Shown here: piece by piece, positions 11,284 to 23,408 of the stretch
How positions within the stretch are numbered: the first letter of the stretch is position 1
Layout: every line of letters begins with the position of its first letter
From: Gigaspora margarita
Taxonomy: Eukaryota; Glomeromycota; Glomeromycetes; Diversisporales; Gigasporaceae
DNA length: 64,000 bases
Assembly (NCBI GenBank): GCA_009809945.1
Contig: WTPW01002252.1
Coordinates: 14,344 to 78,343 of the forward strand
Reading direction: 5' to 3'
The notes under the pieces: model-generated
What the model was told of the DNA's origin: nothing
The model's input: only the letters and a program-made list of their open reading frames with translations
The model's database searches: none
Translations under genes and position numbers: made by a program

Positions 11284-11976
11284 GAGGAAGGACCGATAGG
11301 AAGGTTGTGGTGGGTATTGGGATTGCAGTGAACCTCACAAGGGCAGAAGTAGGTAACGGTAGCGGTTTAATAGTTAGCCCTGACTACAAGTATATAGGTA
11401 AAGCTATAGCGTAAGTTACCAAAATGTAGGTAATACCTGTGTGGGACAGGGGCTGCTCTACCAAGTGTATCGTGAGGATAAATTAGTCCTAAGGGAGTTT
11501 GCATAGAATCTGGGACTGGCCTCAACTGACTCATGTATCGGAGGACTGTACCGGTGATACAAGCAAGATTGGTAGGAAGCGCAGGGACCAGAGGGTTTAA
11601 ATAGGCAATGCCGGTATGCGGGTTGCAGGTATGGCAGCTAGTGTAGGACCTTCGGGTGGCTACTTAAATAGGCAACCAAAAGTTGCAAGTGTGGCTAGTT
11701 GTATTCTCATCAATGTAACAAATGTTGGGTGCCCTTGGTGGCACCCTTAATTCAGAAGCTTGAATAAACGCCTTCATACCATAGCGGTAACTTTGACACA
11801 AAAAAAAAATAAATAAACTTGTTTAGCATCTAAAAATACATCAAATCTGTATAATTATTTTTAATTTACTTGAAATTTAAAGAATAAATATATAATTTTG
11901 GATTTTTGACCAAAAAAGTTAAATTTAAACATTTTTTCAAATTTAAATAAAAAAACAACACTACTAATTTAATGTA

Positions 11977-12586
11977 CCATATATTCCTAAAAATAAGCTA
12001 CCTTTTTTGGGCCAAAAATTATACAAAAAAATGTGAGGTAGCTTATTTTCGCATTGTTGAATTTTTTGAAAAATTGAAAAACATATTAATAAAAAGTTGT
12101 TCAAATAATATGAAATTTTTTATTATAAATGTATTTTGATGCTCTAAACAAGTTTACTTAATGGTACTTTTGATGTTTACTTAGTAAAATTTGACTTTTA
12201 TATATAGCAAGTGCTAATGCGTTTTTGGGATTTTTGGAAAAAATAAATCTAGTATAGAGGTTATACTTGAAATTTTTCAGCAAAAATACCTAGAATTTGA
12301 AAAGCAAAAAACAGTTTTTGGCAATTATCTTGGCATCCAATGGTCCAATTTGAATGAACTTTTTTTAAAAATGAAGCTATCAGTGAGATGCATCTAACAA
12401 AAAAAAAGTTTATTTAATTCTGATCACTGGATTAAAAGTTATTAAAGTAAATATATTTTGTCGTTTTTAGCAAATTAGGTCAAAATTGACCAATATCCAG
12501 TTATGATCTATATAAGAAATATTCGGGGTCCTGAAAAAATCAGAAGTAGCTTATTTTTAGAGTAGCTTATTTTCAGGAATATACAG
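11977..12586. mobile_element. MITE of the AATAAGCTACC family, long copy
   Basis: The TIRs (CCATATATTCCTAAAAATAA on the left, complement on the right ending at 12586) and flanking TA match the copy at 5218. It is about 300 bp longer because of an extra segment at roughly 12240-12530, which ends in GGGGTCCT and may be an inserted piece of the AGGACC family. Non-coding. Confidence 0.7.
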
Positions 12587-13895
12587 TATTTTTAAATGTT
12601 AAACAAGTTTATTTAACATGTTAAATTAGAATTTTTAGTAAAATTTTTGCGAATAATAAGATTTTATAGAATTTTATTAATAAACTTCTATAAAAACTTA
12701 TATTTCACAAAAAACTTTTTTCCGTAAATCACTAAACCAAATCTGAAGCTAAGGGAAAACAACAAAATCTATAGTATACTTAACCAAACACTATTAATTA
12801 TAGGCCTTGGGGCCTAAGCTAAGTAAAACAAGAAGTACCTGTTTTTAAGTCCATTTTAAAAATAACTAAAAGGAAGAAAGACACTGTATTCTCTATACTC
12901 TATGTGTTCTTGAACTTCGTCCCAATACTGGCCTCTGACCAAGAGTCAATATTACAGATAGAAGTCACCCAACAGGTCACATTAGAGAATGTTCAAACTA
13001 GTGTCAGAGAATCAATTATTGCCCAAAAACGCTACCTGGCTAAACGAGCAAAAACTACCACTAGCCCATCTCTACTCACAATTCCTTCACCCCACTCAAC
13101 TTATCATTTGGAAATTGGCCAGAAAGTAGCGATTTCAGCTTACCCTGACAGAATCCATAATGATATTATCAGATAAAAACATAACAACAAGTGTGGAAAA
13201 TTATCCATTGATGACCCCAACAGAACAAAACACAACAGATAACGTGGGAAATTTAGTAATTATACCAGTACTCGACTCAACCTTCTTACTACCCAGAACA
13301 TCAGACAATTACAAAATACTAGATGATAACTATAATAACACAGCACCCACATCGACCCTGACTCTGATGATCATCAATGATCAATTGCAAGAAGCAATAG
13401 TAACATCGCAATATACGAATATGGCAATAGACCACAACCCTTGAACTAGTGCAGCTTGGACTATGAGTACCAATGGCCAGGAAACAGACAAAATGGAGAC
13501 AGAGTCAAATAAAACCATAGAAGATGATGCTACTAATAGCAATCCCCCTCGCATATTATACAGCCACACACATAACAGTCACTCTGAACCAAATAAATGA
13601 TTAAATCCTCCAATTAGAAATGAATGGCGCATAGCTACACTTAGAGTGAAAGCAGATAACAGACTGGTATACCTGAATACAAATAAGTAGAATTATGATT
13701 CTATCACACAAGCTTTCAAAAGCATACAAAACATGGAAGAATTCCTAAAAAAGAAATTAACCACAAAGCCTACACAAATAAGCATTTTTTAAAACTTTCT
13801 CAAGGAACAAAGAAACTGTACTAGCCCACCAAAAAGAATTTGAAACCTTGTTTGAATTGTCACTAGAAAAGTATAAAAGGCACTACGATATTAAA

Positions 13896-14328
13896 AGCAT
13901 AGTTAAAAATCCATCTGATTGGCTATCGATCTTTGAAATCTTATTGGCTGCCTATAGTAAGCGTTCTATATGAAATTACAATCGATCATATGATAAATCG
14001 CTAACGAAAATGATTAAATCTGATGAATTTTGTCAGAAGCAAATTACTTTAGAGAACTAACTTTTATTAAAGTTTCGTAAGCTATTTACTATAAAAATTT
14101 AGCACTTGCTATTCACAAGTACTAAATTTTTATAGTAAACAGTTAACAAAACTTTAATGTAAGTTAGTTCTCTGAAGTAACTTGCTTCTGACAAAATTCA
14201 TCCAATTTAATCATCTTCGTTAGCGATTTATTATATAATCAATTGTAATTTCATATAGAACGTTTACTATAGACAGCCAATAAGATTTCAAGGATCGATA
14301 GCCAATCAGGTAGATTTTTAACTATGCT
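13896..14328. mobile_element. Foldback element in LINE copy A, 9-bp TSD (Mutator-like)
   Basis: It is an almost perfect palindrome with arms of about 215 bp, starting AGCATAGTTAAAAATC and ending with the complement. The 9-bp duplication GATATTAAA flanks it (13887-13895 and 14329-14337). Removing it restores the LINE ORF1 reading YDIKFINKTN. Non-coding; the long arms and 9-bp TSD suggest a Mutator-type foldback. It should form a strong hairpin. Confidence 0.75.
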
Positions 14329-14608
14329 GATATTAAATTCATTAACAAGACCAACTGACAACAAATGTACAGTAAACTCAGAATGAAAGTTGCACTAGAC
14401 TTCCTATACAATCTGGATTTCCTATTACAGATGCCCATGACTGTACTAGATACATATACTACTGCATAAACTTCGCCAAAATTAATACCACACTCAAATT
14501 TGAAAACGTGTGATTGTGCTTATTCACTATACATGAAGAAATCAAAGAACCACTCCCAGAGGCACCAACACAAATAAAAAAAAGATACTTGAAAGCAATA
14601 CCTGTAGA

Positions 14609-14888
14609 CAGTGTTGTACGTTTTGGCTGTCCACAGCCTTTTTTGGCTTGTCCACATCCAAAATTGTCCAAATGTCCAAGATTGTCCAAAGCTTGTCCAG
14701 GCTTTAATAATTAATAAATCTATCTAAAAATTATATAACTATATATTTTTTTAGGTTCTGAACACATTCCTGTTAAAATTAAAATAGGTTATCTTAATAA
14801 AATTTTAAGTAATTTTACTTTATTTAATTGTTCAAAATTGTCCAAAATTGTCCAAATCATTGTCCAAAGCTGTCTCGTGACAATACTG
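14609..14888. mobile_element. hAT-like MITE in LINE copy A
   Basis: The ends CAGTGTTGTACG and GACAATACTG are flanked by CCTGTAGA (14601-14608) and CCTGTAAA (14889-14896), an 8-bp duplication with one mismatch. The ends carry tandem TTGTCCAAA words, the complement of the GGGACA-type words in the copy at 10715. Non-coding. Confidence 0.75.
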
Positions 14889-15869
14889 CCTGTAAATATA
14901 CTCATAACTGATAGATCGAAAACTCAAATCATAGTCAATGCTCTACGAAAGATTTACAACTTTAAAAGACTTCCAGAAACATACTTCGAAATCCCCATTA
15001 TGGAATTGCTAGAATTATACGAAAATCTATGCACAGTAGTCCGAGACCTGTTCCTAATTACGGAACTATCCAAACTATTACATTTAAGCAAATATCGTAG
15101 GAAACTACAAACATACTATACCTTCGATAGAATCTCACTACAATAATTCACCCTACCCCCAGAGAAAAAAAAACTACTATCTGCACCTCACAATTTGAAC
15201 TCCACAGTAAAACACCTCTTTCCATATGCACCGAAGGACGAAACTGAAACGCAGCAATTCTTGAAAAAATTGAGAGAACATTACACCTTCAGATGACTAC
15301 CTAATAATTACTTTAAAGTGAGAGCAAAACTACCAGATGATCCCAAGGAAATCAATACGTATACCTCATAACCAATAAAAAACTAGCCAAGGAATTTCTA
15401 GCTAAAATACAGGATAAATACCGCTTCAATATCCTTTTATAGCACACTATGACGGCAAATCTAACTAATAAACCTGATCTATTTACAGATCACATAATAG
15501 TTGATAAAGTTAACCTGACAATATCTATTACTACACCAAGGTTCTTAGTTACTACTGCTAGAATCCTTTGAGAACATTATTTCTTTATAAGGCTACCTCA
15601 GATCTGGATAGACATCAAAGACACAAGTAAAGATGAGAAACCCAATTTACCAACGGACATGACAGCAGCAATTGATGCTCTAAAACAACTAGCTCCAGAG
15701 CAACACATCACTCTTCCAATCAGGAAATACAATAAAATCACATTCACTATTAACATATTACGCCAATATTTCAAATTTAGAAATTTTTCAACTAGTTTTA
15801 TCGAGGTTCCTGATTTGCTAGCGCCAAATTAGGAAATGCTCAACAACTATGCACATACCATTATTTCTA

Positions 15870-17240
15870 CATGAATCCAACAGCCCAAGATGTACAAAAT
15901 GGGAATCATCTATTCCCACAAGATTATCAACCACCTACTTCAAACACACAGGAAAGACCCACAACCAACTCCCAATTACCTACATTAAACATACTAGAAG
16001 GTATTAATATTATCACACATAATATTAGAGGAATCAATCAACTAGTTAAAATGCAAGAATGGATTGAACACTGTGCAGAGAAAAATTCACATATAATATC
16101 AATAAGGGGGCTTCCATAAATAACGTTATGTACCCTTACATAGTAGCTCCTGACCCCCCCCCCTACTATATAAAAAAAATTTTAAAAATCTGTATGTTTA
16201 TATATAAAATTTTACAAAAACTTGAATATATTATGACCCAGTGGTCCGATCTGAATGATTTTGGTACCTTTCGATTCGTCTCTATGAGACGAATCCAATG
16301 GTATCAAAATCATTTCATTTGGATCACTGGGTCACGTTTTATTAACGAAATACTATTGATGTTATAGTAACTTTATAAGAAAACATAATAACCAATAGTA
16401 TTTCGTTAATAAAACGTGATCCAGTAATCCAAATCAAATGAAATTGGTACCATTCGAATTCTCTCCTCGAGACGATTCGAACAGTACCAAAATCATCCAA
16501 TTTAGACTACTGAATCAAGTTTTAGACAAATTTTTCTAAAAAATTGCGTTATGTTAAAGGAACCCCCCTAAATATTGGAAAATCGTTATATTTTGGGGGA
16601 CCCCCCTCAAGCATAACATTATTTATGGATGCCCCTAACTGAGACCAAACTAACAGATAGAAGCACTCTGGGTTTCACTAACCCACTATACAAAATCTAT
16701 ACTTCGAACTTTACACCTTATACAGATAGACAGAATAAGGCAAGTCTTGGTATAGCCTTATTGGTATATGAAAAACTACAACCATACATTCATGACATAA
16801 AAATGATACCAGGCATAGCAATCTATATCAACTTCTTCTTTCCTAGACATAATAAAATGAGAATAGTGTTAGTTTACCTACCAACAAATCACAAATAATT
16901 ATGTGAAAAAATACAAACCAAAGTATTCAAATAGTACCTAGAAGCGAAGCACCACAATTGGAACATAATAATCTTGGGAGACTTCAATGAGAATTTGAAC
17001 AGGAACAAAAAATTTCCCTTATTTGTCAATTTATCTAACGCTAATACAGCTAGTCTATTAGATTTTCACAGTATTACCTCTCTAATATGGATTGGCCTAT
17101 CATCACACAGCCAGATCGATAATTTGTAGTGCAACCAAGAACTGTTATTAGACCTAAAATGACCCACAATCATGGACACGAAATATATAACAAACAGTGA
17201 TCACCAAATTATCTCAACTAGATGGGCTGTAGATCTACAA
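15870..17240 (+). pseudogene. LINE copy A endonuclease domain (broken)
   Basis: APE-type endonuclease motifs are visible: INIITHNIRG near 16000, HIISI followed after the inserted element by TETKL near 16630, ILGDFNEN near 16970, SQIDNL near 17110 and TNSDHQIIST near 17190. A PIF/Harbinger-like element sits between HIISI and TETKL, and stops follow. The catalytic-type residues N, E, D and DH are still recognisable, but the frame is broken. Confidence 0.75.
16106..16635. mobile_element. PIF/Harbinger-like MITE, copy 1, inside LINE copy A
   Basis: TIRs GGGGGCTTCCATAAATAACG and TTATTTATGGATGCCCC are flanked by TAA (16103-16105 and 16636-16638). The interior holds a second palindrome with GATTCGTCTC and GAGACGAATC words. 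Related copies lie at 27941-28474 and 41708-42233. A 3-bp TTA/TAA target with G-rich ends is typical of PIF/Harbinger. No transposase is encoded. Confidence 0.8.
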
Positions 17241-17689
17241 GCAATAAGAAGCCCAGAAATAAAAAACAGAAAAGAAAAATTTTTCAATATGAAAAAAAAA
17301 TAAAAAGAATTCTCATCTGAAGTCACGACTATGTTTAACAAATGGACAAACCTTGAACAACAAATCGACGAGCAAAACTTAGACAAATTCTAAAATCGCT
17401 AGGAAGCTACTATAAAAAGGACAGCGAACAAGCATATTCCGCACACACACAAAGTAACAAAAACATTCCACACCATGTTTCTGCAGGCTACTAAGCTACA
17501 CACTGTACTAAAAACAATCAACAAAGCACTCTGGCACCTAAAACACAATCCAACCTTTGATGCTATGATTATAAATCGATATATACAAAAGATAAATAAA
17601 TTAATAGAACTTGAAATAGACTTAGCACAAACCATAGACAATACCAATTTGACCACTGCACTAAAAGGCCACAAATGAACAATATGGGT

Positions 17690-19840
17690 AGCACAAAATC
17701 ATGAATCAAAACAACAGTTAAATGAGAGAATCGAATTTTATACAACACATCAGTACCAAGATTTTACCAGTAACACTTCCAGAATGCTAGATAGTATACT
17801 GAATAGAAAAACAGACCCTGTAAATGGTTACAAGATATATTTAGAGAATGAGTTAATAACAGATAAAAATGAAATAAAGCAATACTTTCGTGCCCACTTC
17901 AAAAATTGGACTAAGACAAACCACCCAGATGACAACCTGGAAGCTAAATGGAGACATGCATATGAACCAATTAGTAGCATAGATCTGAATATATATAAAA
18001 TATTCACACAACTAATAACTATGGATGAGATCAACAATGTCATACTCTTAGCCCCAAGAGACAAAACAACAGATTCATCAGGAATACTAAATAAAATCCT
18101 AAAACACTTACCAAGCAACATACTTGAAATACTACTAAAAATATTCAATAGCTGTATGGTACTAGTTAAAGTACTGATTGCATGGACCTTATCCTTTATT
18201 TGGCCTATTGCAAAAAAAAAATTTATGACTTTAACTTATCAAATACTAGACCAATAATGCTTATCGAACATTCCCGTAAACTATTTACCAAGATCTTAAT
18301 CAACAGATTGACCTTTGTACTAAGACGCCACAAAATTCTATTCCTATAAACTTTGCCAGATTTCCTTTTCAATCAACAATTCAACCTATTGCAAACTTGA
18401 CACATATAATCGAAGATGCAATCATGAACAACAGAAAACTCTGGGCCTTGTCACAAGATATGTCCAAGGCATTCGATTCAGTGCATATGGCAACCCTAAA
18501 ATGAGCTATGGAAAGAATAAAAATTTCAAAAAAAACTATAAACCTACTAACATATCTACTCGGTAATAGGAAGAACAGAGTTTAATACAAATAGGTACCA
18601 CACTTTCATATGAGGTTGAAGACAGTATCGACCAGAGCAAAACCTTCTCTCCATTATTATGGAAAATATACTACGATCCACTAATTGCCACTATATACCA
18701 AAAACACACTGGATATACTTAATATATTCCTATGAACCCACCCTGACTAATACATACATTAGTAATGGCATACATAGATGATTCCATATGGCTGACACAA
18801 AGCAAATCTGATCTTCAAGCAATCCTTAACACAGCAGTGTCTTTCTACAAATACAATAATATACGAATCAACCCTACCAAATCTGTACTGTTTACTAATA
18901 CAAAGACATCAGATCTACAAATTTGTTTTGATAGTACAACGATTTTTGCTCAAAAGAAAACTGAACCACTAAAATACTTAGGCGCCTGGTTCTCAACAGA
19001 GAAGTCATACAAATATATACAAAAGATAATAATATCAGAATTCAAAACCAGCTTGAAGAAACTCCAAATTATGAAAATAACAGAAAAACAAGTTATATAC
19101 GTAATAAACAATGCCCTAATACCCCCAGCTACAATACCACACCTACTCATTATATCTAACTGATTCACAACTTGAAACGCTTACAAGACAAAGTATTAAC
19201 ATAGTAAAAAGCAAAGCCAAACTTGCCAGAGGAATCCCTAACTCCTTTATCACCTGTTCGAAAATATATGCATTGAAAAGCCTAGCCCAAGCTCAATTCT
19301 CTACTCTCACGCTAATAATACAATGCAATCTTAGTCACTTGGGATTTGACAACTCATTCTTCAAAATATACCTTCAACAATTACAAAATGCTACAATGAC
19401 TAATGTATCAATTCTCTAGCAACCCTCTGTATTCCTACTAGACCAAATTAAGACCCACACCTGCTAGGCAATAATGGCGTGTCATGAAATGGGAGTACAA
19501 TTCAGAAAGAAATTATCCGAATGGCCAACACCAACAAAACTCTCTGGTACATCCTTAAACAAGTTAATCTTGTACTGCTAACGTGATAGTTATTACAAGC
19601 AACAATTAAATAAGCACGGTATAACATGTATCGAACAATTCCTTACAGAAGACAATAAGAAATTCTTACAATAGGAACAGCTGCATCATTCAATAAAAAA
19701 AATTCTGAAAGGCAAGAAACTGAAATGGTTCTATAAAATATAAAACATTATTGTAGCACAAGAAAATCTAACATTTATCTTAAAATATTCTAACCCATAC
19801 ACACTATCGAAATGGGTTCCAAACAAAAAAGGATAGTTAA
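17690..19840 (+). pseudogene. LINE copy A reverse transcriptase (broken)
   Basis: Motifs occur in order: MLDSILNRKTDPVNG (17784), RPIMLIEHSRKLFTKIL-like text near 18255, LSQDMSKAFDSVHM near 18450, SIDQSKTFSPLLW near 18635, and the catalytic AYIDDSIW at 18768, followed by the thumb. There are several stops and frame changes. The block ends with PNKKG and a TAG at 19834-19836, which is in the same position as the TAG in copy B. Confidence 0.8.
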
Positions 19841-21425
19841 TAATAGCTAGAAGAATAATTGCCAAAGCATTCAAACTGACATACAACCATCAACTAAAAT
19901 ACGCAAGGCATTATATATTACTGCATAATACAAACCGCCTAAAGCCCTATGATGGATGTACACTATGAGACCCTAAACAAAAAACAAAAAAATGTTATAT
20001 AAATGTACAGATGACAACAATTTATAATTTACAAGTAGATTTGAAACGTATTATTCATGTAATCTGAGAGACATTAATGCAATACTATCAGGATGAATAC
20101 CACTCACCACTATACGCCCTCTTATAAAAAGAGCTTCTGCTACACTACAGTTTTTATTGGCTTTCACTAACCTACCCACAGATCTATAGGAGTTATTGGT
20201 ATCAAAAAACTTTGAAAAAAAAGGTTAGAATATACCTAACAACAAAAGGCAACATAGGAATAAATACAGAAACTAACCCAATAGCAACTTGCAAGATAGG
20301 AATGATGGAAACACCTTTCACTTGCCATAATACCTGCTGGCCATCCAAAACATTAGTGGTGATCACTATACTTATATTTGCACTAACTACAATAAAAAAA
20401 GATATGTCAGTAAAATTAACAGTCCAAAACAAGGCTCATTATAATACTATCAACCAACTAATTACTTTACATTACATGAACTACCAAAGCTCGATAGGCT
20501 ACAACATCCATTACTATTAATAATACTAAAAAAGTATATCATAGATCACAAGATAAAAATCATACTGGACAAGGGCCTTAATATGTCTAATGCCATTAAC
20601 CCAATACCTCTGGATCTCTTGTCAGAAAATTCTTTATACAATAGGTATACCCCAAAGATACTGAACGAAAGCTGCATGAAAAACCTTAAAACAAACATCA
20701 AACGGCTACACAAAATCAATAGCCTTATCTTATGGTACAACCAACAATGAATCTTAGAATGGGATGCACAGCTAAATAATATTAATTGAAATTGTACAAT
20801 AGAATACTTATCATTTAAAGACAAACCCAAATGTCTATCAACCAATCCAAAAATGTCGAACCTAAAAAACTTTAAAGTTAAAATGATGTCTGAAGAATTG
20901 CCAATGGCCCTACTACTACACTTCCGCAATCTAGGGAAATACAAAAACCACCTATGTGCTCACTGCTATGCTAAGCCAGAAGATATTGCCTACCTACTAC
21001 TATGCATAGCCAATCATCATAATCCAAAAAAGAGAATAAAAGAAATAATACAAGACATTGCAACAAAACATGAATTAGTACTACACCAAACTAATTTCTT
21101 CATCAATACATTCCTAGATCTTCATACAAGAAGAAAAGTTCCATTTGAAATATTAACAGATGCCACACTCGTGCCCCTACTAAATAGGAAACAACAAATC
21201 AAATTTGCTCCCGAGTTCCATTATGCGATTGCTGAATATATTTATCGAGAGATATGGATGCCATCTAGACAATCATGTTACTCTGATATTATTCTCCTAT
21301 CACAACAAATACCTACTCTATTACTTATAAAAATCTTGTCGCCGTCCCCAACACTAATTATAGATAGAATACAAAAATACATTAGAACTAATAACACCTC
21401 TTCCCAATTATTATTCATAGACTAG
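19837..21425 (+). pseudogene. LINE copy A C-terminal region (RNase H-like and zinc knuckle)
   Basis: YDGC...KKC at about 19945-20000 matches the CxGC...C block of copy B. The stretch YLTTKGN...CWPSKTLVVIT near 20225-20370 aligns with an RNase H fold but lacks its acidic residues. SNLKNFKVKMMSEELP and CAHCYAKPEDIAYLLLC (near 20856-21010) align with the C-terminal zinc-knuckle of copy B. The last 190 codons are open. Confidence 0.65.
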
Positions 21426-21602
21426 AGGTTTTATGATCATTCTAGCAAAGAATAGGTCAAGAGTAAATAGCTCTTACCTCATATCCCGTTAGTATAGTAT
21501 TTTTATATGTATAAACAAATATGTATACAATTTACTTTAAATAATAAAGGATCTAGAAGAAAGATCTCTCTTTAAAAAAAAAAAATCTTATATTTCACAA
21601 AA

Positions 21603-22581
21603 TTTTTTTTTTTTATATCAAAGTTACCGCTATAGGGAAAGGCTTTTATTCAAATAAGTCAGATCACAGGTGCCTCCAAGGGTCCTGATATTTGTTATAT
21701 AGAAGAGAGTACAACTAGCCACACGTACAACTTTTGGTTATCTAATTTAAGTAGTCCGCCCGAAGGTTCTACACTAGTTGCCATACCTGCAACCCAACTA
21801 GGGAGTTATCTATTTAAACCCTCTGATCTACACTTCTCCTGCCAAATCCTTCTTGTATCACTGGTACAGTCCTTCGTTACATAAGTCAGTCAAGGCCAGT
21901 CCCAGATGCTCACGGAATCCCCTTAGGACTAATTTATTTTCGCAGCACACTTGGTAAAGCAGTCCCTGTCCCACACAGGTATTATCTACACTTCGGTAAC
22001 TTACGCATCTGCATTATACCGATACTTGGAGTCAGGGCTAATTATTAAACCCCTACCATTACCTACTTCTGCCCTTGTCGAGGTTCACTCCAATCCCGAT
22101 ACCCGCCACAACCTTCCTATTGGTTCTTCCTCAGTATTCCCAAACTTCCAAACCAGTTAGCCCGGAAGGGTTGGTCAGCCCAGCTTTAAGTACCGAATGG
22201 ACTCTCTCCCCTTGGTACATGTTGCTAAAACACATGTTCTTTTCCTTCAGTGTGACTCCGGCGGCCAGGTTGGTGGACCTCCTCCTCGAGGATCTTGTCG
22301 TCTGGTTCACTGGCTCTGGTTTTTAATATTTCAATTATGGTTAGCACCGTCAAAGATCTTTGCTACTTCCTTACTCAGGACTTCCAAACGGGTATCCATT
22401 TTCTGATCCTTGGATTTTGTGCGCCCGGCGGCTTCCATTCAAAATGGTGTACCAAAGGACCTACGAGGAGAAATGGTTATCATAATACAGGCCTATTTTC
22501 CAAAGCGTCGCTAGTGGGATTTGAACTCTAAACCTGCCGCTTGGGGGTGACAACTTACCAACTTCTCTAAGTCGCCACACC
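21603..22581 (-). mobile_element. tRNA-headed retroposon, copy 2
   Basis: Minus-strand copy of the element at 10558. The A-tail (as T-run) lies at 21603-21614, and the tRNA-like head with GAGTTCAAATCCCACT is near 22515-22535, ending CGCCACACC. TCTTATATTTCACAAAATTT before and TCTTATTTCACAAAATTTT after form an imperfect target-site duplication. It landed exactly in the 3' flank of LINE copy A. The minus frame near 22140-22270 reads AAGVTLKEKN, then NMYQGERVHSVLKAGLT. About 0.98 kb, uninterrupted. Confidence 0.75.
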
Positions 22582-23408
22582 TCTTATTTCACAAAATTTT
22601 ACTAATTAATTCTAACCTAATATACTAAGTAATTGTTTAATATCTAAAAATATATTAAATTAGAAGTTTTATTTTTATTTTACTTGAAATTTGGAGAAAT
22701 GATGCTTAAATTTGACTTTTTGATCAAAAATTCAAAATTATATATTTATTCCCTAAATTTCATGTAAAATAAAAATAATTATGCCAACTTGATATATTTT
22801 TAAATGCTGAATAAGTTTACTTATTGTATATTTCCAAAAATAATCTACTTTTTTGGGCCAAAAATTACACAAAAAAATATGAAGTACATCAGCAAAATAA
22901 ATAAATGAAATCTTTCGAAAGAAATTGCATGTCTAAATCTTTCGAAAGAATTGCAATCGATGTGAAATATTTTGATTATTTTGAAATATTTCAAAATATT
23001 TCGAAATATTTCGAAATCGAAATTATTTCGAAAAATTTCGAAAGAAATTTCGAAACATTTCAAAATGTATTGCGAAATATTGCGAAATAGGGCAAATAAA
23101 AACAATGCAACCCGTATCTAATTATCCCCTCTGGGGTCGCAGGAGGTAATATTTTGCATATTATCGCATTATTTCGCAATATTTCACAAAATTTCAAATT
23201 TTTTTAAAAAAAATAAATAAACGATATACATCTTCACATAATCACGCTTTTGCAAATTTTTGAACATTTTCACAGGTTTTCGCATTGTTTCACAATTTAA
23301 TATAAAATTTTATATTTTTTATTTATTATTATACATTATATATTTTAAAGTTATTTTAAATTAAATATACATTTTTATTCAATATTACATATTTTATTAT
23401 ACATATAT

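Larger units (their letters stand above)
10558..11809 (+). mobile_element. tRNA-headed, poly-A retroposon, copy 1
   Basis: An 18-bp target-site duplication (AAATAAACTTGTTTAGCA at 10540-10557 and 11811-11828) and a terminal A-run show insertion by target-primed reverse transcription. The head, GTGGCGACTTAGAGAAG...GAGTTCAAATCCCACTGGCG, resembles a tRNA with a B box (GAGTTCAAATC). A coding-like body lies at 11017-11280, and the 3' end reads GCGGTAACTTTGAC before the A-tail. A hAT-like MITE (10715-10994) is inserted inside; without it the element is about 0.96 kb, like the copies at 21603 and 39139. It is probably moved in trans by a LINE. Confidence 0.8.
12904..15833 (+). pseudogene. LINE copy A ORF1 (broken)
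   Basis: Recognised by alignment of its pieces with ORF1 of copy B. KVALDFLYNLDFLLQ at about 14390 corresponds to AKLAIDYLTNLNIFE. ALRKIYNFKRLPETYFEIPI at 14940-15000 and YRRKLQTYYTFDRISLQ at 15095-15144 correspond to the repeated LRxxYxFxRLPxxY units. Two TIR elements and many stops interrupt it. The first 270 bases (12904-13176) have no counterpart I could recognise in copy B. Confidence 0.6.
12713..21586 (+). mobile_element. Full-length but decayed LINE, copy A
   Basis: The duplication CTTATATTTCACAAAA at 12697-12712 and 21587-21602, plus the terminal A-run, define a complete insertion of 8.9 kb. Without three nested elements (13896-14328, 14609-14888, 16106-16635) it is about 7.6 kb, close to the better copy at 28668-36541. 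The order is: 5' leader, ORF1, APE-type endonuclease, reverse transcriptase, RNase H-like region, C-terminal zinc-knuckle. Many stops and frame changes mean it cannot be active. The 3' end (AATAAAGGATCTAGAAGAAA, CTCTCTTTAAAA) matches copy B. Confidence 0.85.

Noticed and set aside
12904-13176. Possible integrase C-terminal-like piece (HLEIGQKVAIS) in the LINE leader
   Set aside because: The resemblance is a short phrase only, and the target-site duplication places it inside LINE copy A.
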